Below the pieces are notes generated by a model that saw only the letters and a list, made by a program, of their open reading frames with translations, was not told the origin of the DNA and made no database searches. The position numbers were made by a program, and so were the translations under genes. DNA of 64,000 nt from Kribbella sp. VKM Ac-2568 (GTDB lineage Bacteria > Actinomycetota > Actinomycetes > Propionibacteriales > Kribbellaceae): NCBI RefSeq assembly GCF_004345365.1, contig NZ_SLVF01000002.1, positions 496,001 through 560,000 of the forward strand, read 5' to 3'. Of the stretch, positions 35,979 through 44,983 are shown one piece after another; the stretch's first letter is position 1; every line of letters begins with the position of its first letter.

Positions 35979-36770
35979 TCAGACCGCCAGCGTCTTCGGG
36001 GCACCCAAGGTGAGCCAGGTCAGCGAGTCGCGGACATCGGTGGGAGCCGCGGCGAACGCCTTCACGATGGTGTCGCGACCTTGGGTGAAGTGGCTCCAGC
36101 CCTCGTAGTGGACGGGGATGACGGTGTGCGGCCGGAGGAGTTCGCAGAGTTCGACACCCTCCGGCCCGGACATCGTGTAGCGGAGCGGCCCGGTGACGTT
36201 GAACTGGACCGCGCCGAGGTGAAGCAACACCGTGCCCACGTTCACGCGGCTGGCGACCTCGCGCACACCGGAGTACAGGACTGTGTCGCCGGAGATCCAC
36301 AGGGCGCCGTGTTGCTGGCCGGGCCAGCGGAGGGCGAAGCCCGTGACCTCACCGGTGATCGGGCGGCTCAGCGGAGGGCCGTGCCGACAAGGCGTGGCGG
36401 TGATCTCGAGTGTGGGCAGGCCGGGCTTCTCCAGCGAGTGGGTCGCCCAGGGCGAAAGGCCCACGGCGCTACCGCCGAGCCGACGCCCGCCTGCCACGGT
36501 GGTCACGACAGCACCAACACCAGGCAACAGAGCCCGACCCGCATCGTCGAGGTTGTCGGCGTGGTGGTCATGGGTGAGCAGTACTGCGTCGACCGGCAGC
36601 AGGTCCGCCGCAGGTACGGCCGGTCCGGCCACCTTGGTGGAGGCCGAACCCCAGCCGAACGAGTACCGGCGACCTGGCGGGTCGAAGGTCGGGTCTGTGA
36701 GGAGACTCCAACCCTCGACCTCGATCAGGGTGGTCGGGCCGCCGATGTGGGTGATCCGGACGTCGGTCAC
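35979..36770 (-). CDS. MBL-fold metal-dependent hydrolase (UlaG/RomA-like)
   Basis: 263 residues. Metallo-beta-lactamase fold with the signature LLTHDHHADNLDDAGR (HxHxxxD-type ligands), preceded by THIGGPTTLIEVEGWSLLTDPTFD and followed by WISGDTVLYSG and PVHYEGWSHF. UlaG/NAPE-PLD-like members hydrolyse lactones or phosphodiesters; the substrate is unknown. GTG 36770 overlaps the stop of the alpha/beta hydrolase gene as GTGA, so the pair is an operon. Confidence 0.92.
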   Translation of the reverse strand: MTDVRITHIGGPTTLIEVEGWSLLTDPTFDPPGRRYSFGWGSASTKVAGPAVPAADLLPVDAVLLTHDHHADNLDDAGRALLPGVGAVVTTVAGGRRLGGSAVGLSPWATHSLEKPGLPTLEITATPCRHGPPLSRPITGEVTGFALRWPGQQHGALWISGDTVLYSGVREVASRVNVGTVLLHLGAVQFNVTGPLRYTMSGPEGVELCELLRPHTVIPVHYEGWSHFTQGRDTIVKAFAAAPTDVRDSLTWLTLGAPKTLAV

Positions 36771-37576
36771 GGCTTGTCGGTCGCCGCGTGACTCAGGGCC
36801 CAGTCGAGGACCTCGTCCGCGATCGACTCCCAGCCGGCCTGCGCGGGCAGCAGGTGCGCGTACCCCTCGTACAGCTTCACCTCGGTCACGGTGTCCGACT
36901 TGTAGTGCTTGGCGTTCGAGCGCTGTACCTCGGGCGGCATGATGTGGTCCTCGGAGCCGGAGACGAACAGCAGCGGCGCACGGTGGTCGTTGTGGTAGTC
37001 GACCCAGGTGTCCTGGTGCCCGGGCTGGAAGTTCGCCAGCACGCTCCCCCACAGGATGCCGCCGTTCGCCGGGATCGCGTACCGCTCGTACAGCGCCTTC
37101 GAATCCTCGTCGGTGAAGGTGTTGGTGAACGCGTACTTGAACTCCTCCAGCGACAACGGGATCGCCTTGTGCCGGTTCGCCGGGTTCTTCAGCACCGGGC
37201 GGGTCGACTTCACCTGCGACAGCGGTACGACGCGGACGCCTTCCGTCGGCGCCGAGTTCATCGCCACGCCGGCCGCGCCGAAGCCGTGGTCGAGCAGGAT
37301 CTGGGTGAACGCGCCGCCCGCCGAGTGACCGATGATGACCGGCGGCGAGGGCAGTTCCCGGATCACCGACTCGAGGTGCTCGATGATCTTCGGCACGGTC
37401 AGCTTGAGGATCGGCGTCGGGTCGGCGTTCAGCGACTCGACTTCCACCTCGAACCCCGGGTACCCGGGCGCGAGCACCCGGAAGCCGCGCTCCTCGTAGT
37501 GCTTGACCCAGTTCTCCCAGCTTCGCGGCGTCATCCAGAAGCCGTGCACCAAGACGATCGTGTCGGGAGCGGCCAT
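36767..37576 (-). CDS. Alpha/beta hydrolase
   Basis: 269 residues. VLVHGFWMTPRSWENWVKHY carries the HG oxyanion motif, VIIGHSAGGAFTQILLDHG the nucleophile elbow, and LLFVSGSEDHIMPPEV plus EGYAHLLPAQAGW the Asp and His of a triad. No signal peptide, so cytosolic. Substrate unknown; ester or lactone hydrolysis would fit its coupling with the MBL-fold enzyme. The ATG has AAAGGGA upstream. The next gene on the same strand (secreted hydrolase) ends 50 bp before it. Confidence 0.92.
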   Translation of the reverse strand: MAAPDTIVLVHGFWMTPRSWENWVKHYEERGFRVLAPGYPGFEVEVESLNADPTPILKLTVPKIIEHLESVIRELPSPPVIIGHSAGGAFTQILLDHGFGAAGVAMNSAPTEGVRVVPLSQVKSTRPVLKNPANRHKAIPLSLEEFKYAFTNTFTDEDSKALYERYAIPANGGILWGSVLANFQPGHQDTWVDYHNDHRAPLLFVSGSEDHIMPPEVQRSNAKHYKSDTVTEVKLYEGYAHLLPAQAGWESIADEVLDWALSHAATDKP

Positions 37577-37625
37577 GATCAGAATCCCTTTCGGTCAGGA
37601 CGGCGTGTGTCGGTGAGGTACGGCA

Positions 37626-38420
37626 TCAGGAGGTCCTCCTGGCAGCGGCGATGATGAGGTCGGTCGTCGGGCCGGGCTTCGAGATCATCGCGACGTGCGA
37701 CGCCTTCACCTCGACGATGTGGGCGCCGGCCCGCTTCGCCATGAAGCGCTGTGCGGCCGGCGGGATGACCTGGTCGTTCGCGGCCACGAGGGTCCACGAC
37801 GGGATCGTCTTCCACGCCGGTACGCCGGAGGGCTGCTGCAGCGTGCCCAGATCGGCCGGGCGCTGGGAGACCGCCATCACGGCGGCGGTGGACGCGGACA
37901 CGTCGGCCGCGAACACCTTCCGGAACAGCGAGAGCTTGATGTAGCCGTCGGCACCACCCGGGTACGGCCGGATGTCCAGCGCGTCCGGGGTCAACTGGCT
38001 GCCGGGGAACTGCCCGGACAGGCCGCCGACGGTGTCACCCAGATCCGGTGCGAAGGCGGCGATGTAGACCAGCGCCTTCACGTTCTGGTTGCCTGTGGCC
38101 GCGTTGGTCAGCACGAACCCGCCGTACGAGTGTCCGACGAGCACGATCGGGCCCTTCACCGTCGCGAGAACGCTGCGCAGGTACGCCGAGTCGGGGTCGA
38201 CGCCGCGGAGCGGGTTCGCGGGGGCCAGGACCGGGTAGCCCTTGCGCTGGAGATTGCGGATCACGTCGTTCCAGCCGGAGGCGTCGGCGAAGGCGCCGTG
38301 CACGAGCACGATGGTCGGTTTCGGGCCGTGCTGCGAGACCGCGGACGCGGATCCGGCGATGCCGAAGATGATGGCGACCGCGAGGAGGAGGTGGGCTAGA
38401 CGTCGTTTGCGCAGGAACAT
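37626..38420 (-). CDS. Secreted alpha/beta hydrolase
   Basis: 264 residues with an N-terminal signal peptide (basic FLRKRRLAH, then LLLAVAIIFGIAGSASA). The hydrolase fold shows TIVLVHGAFADASGWNDVI, IVLVGHSYGGFVLTNAA (elbow), VAANDQVIPP (Asp) and VKASHVAMISKP (His). This group resembles EstC/PytH-type esterases and haloperoxidase-like enzymes. It is probably released or periplasm-like. It is divergent from the AraC regulator, which may control it. Confidence 0.93.
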   Translation of the reverse strand: MFLRKRRLAHLLLAVAIIFGIAGSASAVSQHGPKPTIVLVHGAFADASGWNDVIRNLQRKGYPVLAPANPLRGVDPDSAYLRSVLATVKGPIVLVGHSYGGFVLTNAATGNQNVKALVYIAAFAPDLGDTVGGLSGQFPGSQLTPDALDIRPYPGGADGYIKLSLFRKVFAADVSASTAAVMAVSQRPADLGTLQQPSGVPAWKTIPSWTLVAANDQVIPPAAQRFMAKRAGAHIVEVKASHVAMISKPGPTTDLIIAAARRTS

Positions 38421-38568
38421 GTTTCTCCTTCGAGCAAGGGAACGTGACGGGCCCCAGACACCGTGGGCGCAAACGTAGCCAGCGGAAAGCAGCGCGACAT
38501 AGGATCTGACTGCACGGTTCCGGGCTGCTGGTGCACAGTCCGCCTACCCCCTGAAGCGGAGGCTGGCG

Positions 38569-39537
38569 ATGGCGGTCATCCTCGACACGACCGACCTGCC
38601 GCCCCAGGATCGCGCCGAGGCTTTCTACGCGGCGATGATGTCCGCGAGCGTCCCGTCACGGGTGGAGCACGAGGACCGGCACGGCGATGTCCATGCCCGG
38701 ATGGACTTCTGGCAGCTCGGCGCACCGGATCTGTTCCGCAACGAAGGCTCCGGCATCCGGCTGGTCCGCACCACCAAGCACGTGCAGCTCGGAGCGCCCG
38801 AACGTCTCGCGCTCGCAGTACAGGTGGTGGGGACCGGGGCCTTCGGTCAGGACGGGCACCAGCAGCGCGTGCACACCGGTGAGTTGATGCTCGTCGACCT
38901 GACCTCTCCTTACGAATTCGCTTGGAGTGGTCACGGAGCGTCGCTTGCCTTCCAGATCGACTACAGCGATCTCGGGCTGAGTGTCGAGACCATACGAGCC
39001 GCGGCCGCTCGGCTGCCCAGCAGTCCGGTGTATGAACTGGTGCTCCATCACCTCGGCGGGCTGCCACCGATCAGTGACGCACTGCAAGGCACTCGGTCCG
39101 GACCGATGCTCGGCGCCGCGACCACCAATCTCGTCCGGGCTCTGCTCGCCTCGGCGGCCGACGACGACAGACACCATCGTCCGGCGATGGCCGACGTCCT
39201 CTTCACGCGGATCACCTGGTACGTACGCCAGCACCTGGCCGATCCGGATCTCACGCCGGCGCGGGTGGCGTCGGAGCACTACATCTCGCTGAGGTACCTC
39301 TACAAGCTGTTCGCCAGCCACCACCTCAGTTTCGAGCAGTGGCTCATCAACGAACGCCTCGAGGGCGCCCGCCGCCAACTCACGTCTCCCAGCGCCCGGC
39401 ACCTGCCGATCGCCGCGATAGCCGCCCGCTGGGGTTTCGCGGACCCCGGTCACTTCACCCGCCGCTTCCGCCACGCCTACGGCATGACCCCACGAGACTG
39501 GCGGCAGTCAGGAGGGGAAATCGCCGGCGCGGAGTAG
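38569..39537 (+). CDS. AraC-family regulator with AraC-binding-like domain
   Basis: 322 residues. The N-terminal sensor matches the AraC_binding_2 type (GELMLVDLTSPYEFAWSG). The C-terminal DNA-binding domain has two helix-turn-helix units (ITWYVRQHLADPDLTPARVA, HYISLRYLYKLFASHHLSFE, then RWGFADPGHFTRRFRHAYGM). GGAGGCTGGCG precedes the ATG. It is divergent from the secreted hydrolase and convergent with the HMG-CoA-lyase-like gene, overlapping it by 30 bp. The first is the likely target. Confidence 0.93.
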   Translation: MAVILDTTDLPPQDRAEAFYAAMMSASVPSRVEHEDRHGDVHARMDFWQLGAPDLFRNEGSGIRLVRTTKHVQLGAPERLALAVQVVGTGAFGQDGHQQRVHTGELMLVDLTSPYEFAWSGHGASLAFQIDYSDLGLSVETIRAAAARLPSSPVYELVLHHLGGLPPISDALQGTRSGPMLGAATTNLVRALLASAADDDRHHRPAMADVLFTRITWYVRQHLADPDLTPARVASEHYISLRYLYKLFASHHLSFEQWLINERLEGARRQLTSPSARHLPIAAIAARWGFADPGHFTRRFRHAYGMTPRDWRQSGGEIAGAE

Positions 39538-40395
39538 CGCGCTGGGCAGGGGTTTGTCGAGTTGTTGTTGGAGCCAGGCGGCTGCGGCGATGGTCTGAGT
39601 CAGGTCGAGCCCGGTGGTTCGGCCCATGCGGTTGAAGAGATAGACGAGGTCTTCCGTGGCGACGTTGCCGGTGGCTGCCGGGGCGAACGGGCAGCCACCG
39701 GCACCGCCGATGCTGGCGTCGAGCGTTGTCACGCCAGCCTGTACTGCGGCCACGGCGTTGGCGACGCCGGTATTGCGGGTGTCGTGCAGGTGAAGCCGCA
39801 GCGGCAGGTCGCCCGCGAGCTTGGCGGCCAAAGCCACGCGCTCGGTGATGTCGGAGGGCACGGCAACCCCGATGGTGTCGGCGAGGGCGAGCTCATCCGG
39901 CCCCGCGTCGACCACACGCTGGAGGACCTCGCCCAGCCGGTCCAGCAATACCTCGCCCTCGAACGGGCAGCCGAACGACGCGCCGATGGTCACCGTCGAG
40001 AACACCCCTGCCGCTCGCGCCGCCTGCACCAGGGAGGCCGCGGTGTCACAGGCCTCGGCTGTCGTCATCCCCTGGTTGCGTCCGCAGAACGTGTCCGTGG
40101 CGACCACCACAATGTCGATCTCGTCCACCCGGCCGGCGAGTGCACGATCCAGCCCGCGCTGATTCATCACCAGCCCGGCGTACCGCACCCCGTCGTACCG
40201 CGGGACCGCGGCCATCAGCTCATCCGCGTCCGCCAGCTGGGGAACCTTGCGTGGGTTGACGAAACTCGTCACCTCCACCCGCCGCGCGCCCGCGCGAACA
40301 GCTCGCTCGATCAGCTCGATCTTCGCAGCGGTGGACAGGATCGCCGACTCGTTCTGCAGTCCGTCCCTCGGCGAGACCTCGACGATCTCGATCAC
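39508..40395 (-). CDS. HMG-CoA lyase-like pyruvate-carboxyltransferase-family enzyme
   Basis: 295 residues of the DRE-TIM metallolyase family. VEVSPRDGLQNES has the catalytic Arg-Asp, then TSFVNPRKVPQLADADE, FGCPFEGEV, LADTIGVAVPSD, HLHDTRNTGVANAVAA (metal His) and the HMGL Cys loop GGAGGCPFAPAATGNVATED. It should cleave a 3-hydroxy-acyl-CoA to acetyl-CoA or pyruvate plus an acid. GGAGGACC lies right before GTG 40395. It overlaps the isochorismatase stop as GTGA and is the last gene of the hyu operon. Confidence 0.93.
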   Translation of the reverse strand: MIEIVEVSPRDGLQNESAILSTAAKIELIERAVRAGARRVEVTSFVNPRKVPQLADADELMAAVPRYDGVRYAGLVMNQRGLDRALAGRVDEIDIVVVATDTFCGRNQGMTTAEACDTAASLVQAARAAGVFSTVTIGASFGCPFEGEVLLDRLGEVLQRVVDAGPDELALADTIGVAVPSDITERVALAAKLAGDLPLRLHLHDTRNTGVANAVAAVQAGVTTLDASIGGAGGCPFAPAATGNVATEDLVYLFNRMGRTTGLDLTQTIAAAAWLQQQLDKPLPSALLRAGDFPS

Positions 40396-41006
40396 CGGTC
40401 CTCCTTCAGATAGGAGATCGCCGCCGCCTCGCTCACGACCTCGGCGTACTTCGCCTGCAGGTCGTACAGGTTCGCCTCGTGCGGCCCCGGCGCGCGATCG
40501 CCGACTGCCTCGCGAACCACCAGCGGGATGAAGCCGTGCTGGATCGCGTCGACCGCAGTTGCCCGGATGCAACCACTCGTGCTGACCCCGACGAGCACCA
40601 CCGTGTCGATGCCTTGGGCAAGCAAGGTGGACGCGAGCGACGTACCGAAGAACGCGCTCGCGTACTGCTTGACCAGCACCAGCTCGACTGCTGTCGGCGC
40701 CACCTCCGGCATCAGCTCGCCCAGCTTGCCGCCACCGTCGAAGAGCTCCCTCAGCGCCGGGACCTTGCGGACGAAAACGCCGCCGTCGACCCCGTCCGGC
40801 CCATAGGCGACCCGCGTATGAACCACCGGTACTCCGTGCGCCCTCGCCGCGCCGATCACCCGACCGGCCGCGTCCAGACAGGCGGAGGGCGGCAGGCACA
40901 ACGGACTGGCCTCGTCGAAGTACGCCCGCATCAGGTCTACCGCCAGCACAGCCGGCCGGGCCCCGGGAGCCAGCCGACCCCCGAAGCCCTCATCGATCCC
41001 GCTCAC
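40392..41006 (-). CDS. Isochorismatase-family amidohydrolase
   Basis: 204 residues. AVLAVDLMRAYFD has the catalytic Asp, LVLVKQYASAFFGTSLAS the Lys, and VLVGVSTSGCIRATAVDA the catalytic Cys with its cis-peptide loop. The family covers isochorismatase, nicotinamidase and N-carbamoylsarcosine amidase; the triad here fits an amide or carbamoyl hydrolase. Its place between a hydantoinase-type enzyme and a lyase suggests cleavage of an N-carbamoyl or amide intermediate. GTG 41006 lies 7 bp after the HyuB stop and its stop overlaps the lyase start. Confidence 0.9.
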   Translation of the reverse strand: MSGIDEGFGGRLAPGARPAVLAVDLMRAYFDEASPLCLPPSACLDAAGRVIGAARAHGVPVVHTRVAYGPDGVDGGVFVRKVPALRELFDGGGKLGELMPEVAPTAVELVLVKQYASAFFGTSLASTLLAQGIDTVVLVGVSTSGCIRATAVDAIQHGFIPLVVREAVGDRAPGPHEANLYDLQAKYAEVVSEAAAISYLKEDR

Positions 41007-41013
41007 AGCGCTT

Positions 41014-42885
41014 TCACCGGGCCACCGGTGGACGGGGCGCGGGCAGCCCGGTCTCCTCCAGGCTCCGCTCGAGAATCGTCTCGATCGATGGCCCCATGTC
41101 GAAGGTCGGCAACGGATCCGGCCGCCCAGCCCTGTACTCCGCCCGCAGGGTCTCCGTCGCCTCGGTGTCCACGGCGCCGACCTCGTCGCACACCACGCCG
41201 TACCGACGCGCACCCTCAGCAGTCAGGAGACCCCGAAGGACCTCGAGCCCGACCAACTCCGGGTCGCGAGCGAGCGGATCACCCCAACCGCCGCCACCCC
41301 AGGTCACGAAGTGCAGCAGGTCGCCTGGCGCCACCGGCACGTCGTGCACCTTGCTGCCGAGCATCTCCTTGCTGCCGTCGGCGTGCTCGATCCACTTGCG
41401 GCTCCGCGCACCCGGCTCACCGCCGTTGACTCCCCAGGGATACGTGAGCCACCGGTCGTCGTGGATCGCGATCGTCCCCGCCTCGAGGAATCGGTAGGCC
41501 ACGTCGACCCCGTTCCCGCCGCGATGCAGGCCCGCGCCGCCGGTGTCCGCGATGGTCTCCCACCGTTCGATCCGCAGCGGGTAGTACGACTCGAGGTACT
41601 CGCACGGGATGTTGACGAACGATGGCCACAGCGAGTGTCCGTCCGGCCCGTCGCCCACCGGCCGGCCGGGGATCCCGCCGAACCCGATCGAGTACAGCTG
41701 GAACCACTCCCCCTTCCGCTCACCCGGGCCGTATGTACCGGAGTACATGAAGTGCGGAGAGGAGGAGAAGCCGGCGGCGTTGAGCAACCCGGGGTTCGTC
41801 TGGCCGAGCAGTCCGCCGAAGAGGTCGAAGACGCGCCCGATGCCGTGGTTGCGCGCGTTCAGCGCGGCGGGGAACTTCGGCTTCCAGAACGACTCGTCGG
41901 GGATCCGTACGTCGACCAGCGGGTAGAAGCCGTCGTTCCAGAGGATCTGCGGATCGGCGACGGTGATCATGTAGATCCCGAAGAACATCCGGACCAGGTT
42001 CTCGTTGATGTAGTAGTTGATCGGGCCCTGTGCCTGCGGGCTGCTGCCGGTGAAGTCGAGCAGCACCTTCTCCCCGGTCCGGGTCAGGCTGAGCTTCAGC
42101 TCGTACGGCCCGTACCCGAGGCCGTCGTCGCAGATGTAGTCGGTGAACGAGATCGTCTCGCCGTCCTTGAACACCATCTCGAGCAGCGTCTTCATCGCGC
42201 GGTAGTTGCGCTCCAGCAACTGGTCGAGCGCCGAGTTGTACGTGTCGACGCCGAACCGCGCGCACATCTCCTGCACCCGGCGGGACGCAGTACGGCAGGC
42301 CGCGACGATGCCGTGCAGGTCTGCGCGGTTCCAATCCGGCTTGCGCACCTGGTTGAGGATGATCCGCAGCGCGTCCTCGTCCAGCACGCCCTTCTTGTAG
42401 AGCTTGAAGGGCGGGATCACCACGCCTTCCTCGTAGATCGTGCGGGCGTCGGTCGGCATCGACGCGGGTGACTTCCCGCCTACGTCGGACATGTGCCCGA
42501 ACATCGCCGACCAGCCCACGATCCGTCCGTCGACGTAGATCGGCATCACCACCAGCCAGTCGTTGGCGTGGCTGATCGCGGCTCCACAGGAGTAGGGATC
42601 GGACGTCAGGAGGACGTCGCCCTCCTCGATGTCGCCGCTGAAGTTCTCCAGGAAGTCCGGGATGGACAGCCCGAACTGGCCGACCATCATCTTGCCCTCA
42701 GGGTTGGCGATCAGCGGGAACTCGTCGTGCTGCTCGCGGATGCCGGGCGACAGTGCGGTACGGAACAGCACTTCGTCCATCTCGTACCGCGCGTTGCGCA
42801 GCGCGTTCTCGATCAGGTCGAGGGTGACCACGTCGACGGCGACGGACTTCAGCGGGTCGGTCGCGGTCTCGATCAGGCGTGCCAT
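41014..42885 (-). CDS. hyuB: Hydantoinase B/oxoprolinase B subunit
   Basis: 623 residues, a complete HyuB-type subunit. DVVTLDLIENALRNARYEMD opens it, then HQDEFPLIAN-like PGIREQHDEFP, DVLLTSDPYSCGAAISHAND, GGKSPASMPTDARTIYEEGV, GFGGIPGRPVGDGPDGHSLW and TWGGGGWGDPLARDP. With HyuA it makes ATP-dependent enzymes that open hydantoins, 5-oxoproline or lactams, or carboxylate ketones. The substrate is not readable from the sequence. It lies 3 bp downstream of the frameshifted hyuA, so function depends on that gene. Confidence 0.94.
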   Translation of the reverse strand: MARLIETATDPLKSVAVDVVTLDLIENALRNARYEMDEVLFRTALSPGIREQHDEFPLIANPEGKMMVGQFGLSIPDFLENFSGDIEEGDVLLTSDPYSCGAAISHANDWLVVMPIYVDGRIVGWSAMFGHMSDVGGKSPASMPTDARTIYEEGVVIPPFKLYKKGVLDEDALRIILNQVRKPDWNRADLHGIVAACRTASRRVQEMCARFGVDTYNSALDQLLERNYRAMKTLLEMVFKDGETISFTDYICDDGLGYGPYELKLSLTRTGEKVLLDFTGSSPQAQGPINYYINENLVRMFFGIYMITVADPQILWNDGFYPLVDVRIPDESFWKPKFPAALNARNHGIGRVFDLFGGLLGQTNPGLLNAAGFSSSPHFMYSGTYGPGERKGEWFQLYSIGFGGIPGRPVGDGPDGHSLWPSFVNIPCEYLESYYPLRIERWETIADTGGAGLHRGGNGVDVAYRFLEAGTIAIHDDRWLTYPWGVNGGEPGARSRKWIEHADGSKEMLGSKVHDVPVAPGDLLHFVTWGGGGWGDPLARDPELVGLEVLRGLLTAEGARRYGVVCDEVGAVDTEATETLRAEYRAGRPDPLPTFDMGPSIETILERSLEETGLPAPRPPVAR

Positions 42886-42888
42886 GGG

Positions 42889-44971
42889 TCAGCTCTCCCT
42901 GGAGTCGGGGTGGTCGACGGGACGGATCAGGAGGCTGCCGCTGCGATGCACGGTGGCCGCGTGACCGGGCAGTACCAAGGTGGTGGAGTCCATCTCGGTG
43001 ACGATCGCCGGGCCGGTGACGACGTTGCCCGCGCGCAGCAACGCCCGGTCGTAGATACCGGCCGTCATCTCGGCGCCTTCGACCCAGATGCTGCTGTGAG
43101 TCCGGAGTGCGTGCACCGGATCCTTGTCTCCGGCCTCCAACTCGGGCGCCGCGACCTCCGGCTTCGGGCCGTGCGCAGTTGCCCTGGCGGTGACCAGTTC
43201 CTGCTCGGCTTCTAGGACGAAGGAGAACAACCGCTGGTGCTCCGCGTCGAAGGCTGCCCGCAGCTCCGCAACGCCGGAGCCGTTGCCGTCGAACGTGTCG
43301 AGGTCCACCGGGACCGGGATCTCGAAGCCCTGGCCGTGGTAGCGCAGGTCGACGGAGTAGACGATCCGTTGGTCCTCCTCGGCGACGTCCTGCTCGGCGA
43401 GGGTGGCCCGTGCCCTGGCGGCGAGGTCGGTGAGGAGTTCCCGAAGGCTGTCGTCGGTGAGCTCGCTGAACCGACGTACCAAGGTCCGGACCGCCTCGTC
43501 CCGCAGGGTTGGTCGTCGCGTCGCCGTAAGCACAGAGGACACCGGGTGAGGGAGGGATGATGACCGGCCAGGCCCCGGTCAGCTTGCCGAGAGCGTTGGC
43601 GTGCAGCGGTCCGGCTCCACCGAACGCGACGAGTGCGAAGTCGCGGGGGTCGAAGCCCTGTTGCACCGACACCAGTCGCAGCGCCCCGAACATGTTCTCG
43701 TTGACGATGTCGACGATGCCCGCCGCCGCGGCCTCCACCGACTCCAGCGCGGTCGCGTCGGCGATCGGCTTCACCGCGGCTCGCGCAGCCTCGCGATCCA
43801 GCGTGATCTCACCACCGGCCAGCTCGGTCGGCAGATACCCGAGTACTACGTTCGCGTCGGTGACCGTCGGCTGAGTACCACCCGCCGCGTACGCCGCGGG
43901 GCCGGGTGATGCGCCCGCCGATTGGGGGCCGACCCGGAGAGCCTGGGTGAGCTGCGGGACGTGGGCGATCGATCCACCCCCGGCTCCTACGGTTCGCACG
44001 TCGACCGAAGTGGCCCGGACCTTGAGGTCCCCGACCGTAGTCTCCCGGCCGACTCTCGGCGTCAATCCCTGCACCAGGGCAACGTCGGTCGACGTACCGC
44101 CCATGTCGAAGGTCAGGAAGTCCGGGTAGCCGGCCTGTTCCGCCACCCAGGTCGCGCCGGTCACTCCACCGGCAGGCCCCGACAACAGCAGGTTGACCGG
44201 GCTGTCGGCTGCGACGGCCGCGGAGACGAGACCACCGTCGCTGCGAAGGATGCACAACCGTCCGTCCACACCCGACTTGCGCAGCTGAGCTTCCAGGTTC
44301 GCGACATAGCGGGCGACCTGCGGCTGCACTGCTGCGTTCGCCACTGTGGTGATGGTGCGCTCGTACTCGCGCAACTCGGGCAGCACCGAGGACGACAGCG
44401 ACACCGATACGTCCGGCAGCTCCTCGGCGGCCAGCTCGCCAACTCGGTGCTCGTGGTCGGGGTTCGTGTAGGAGTTGATCAGGCTGACGCTCAGGGCCTC
44501 GATCCCGCGCCGCTTAAGCGTCCGCAACTTCGCCCGAACGTCGTCCTCGTCGAGCTCGGCGACCACGTCGCCCTGAGCACCGATCCGGCCGCGCACCTCG
44601 ACGGTGTCCTCGAGCGCGGCGAGCGGCTCGGGCTTGGGCCAGATGATCCAGCCGGCCAGGCCGCCGGGGACGAACGACCGCGCGATCTGCAGGACCTGTC
44701 GGAAGCCGTCGGTGGTGACCAGTCCGACCCGCGCGCCCTTGCCTTCGAGGATCGCGTTCGTGGCGACCGTCGTACCGTGGAACACCTCGCCGATCTCGGA
44801 CATCGGGACGCCGGCCGCGGTACACGCGCGCTCGATGCCCCGCAGTACTCCGATCGACTGGTCCTCGGGGGTGGACGAGGTCTTGGCCCGGTACGTCTGC
44901 CCGGTGTCCTCGTCGATCAACAGAATGTCGGTGAACGTCCCCCCGACGTCCACGCCGAGCCGGTAGGTCAT
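42889..44971 (-). pseudogene. hyuA: Hydantoinase A/oxoprolinase A subunit, frameshifted
   Basis: A full-length HyuA (about 693 residues if repaired) split by one frameshift. The 5' frame from ATG 44971 has the actin-like ATPase motifs LGVDVGGTFTDILLID, VFHGTTVATNAILEG, FLTFDMGGTSTDVALVQG, VGAGGGSIAHV and SPGVLCAYGDATT. After ACG-ACC-AAC it runs into nonsense. The homologous C-terminal part continues in another frame (TLRDEAVRTLVRRF to PVDHPDSRES, stop 42889). One C too many in the CCC at 43506-43508 explains it. It could be a true null mutation, a phase-variable tract, a programmed frameshift or a sequencing error. Confidence 0.88.
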
Positions 44972-44983
44972 GGGTGTCCCTCC

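Noticed and set aside
42698-43505. Continuation of the HyuA reading frame into the hyuB region
   Set aside because: After the frameshift the translation is Arg/Pro-rich nonsense; the true C-terminal part lies in another frame.
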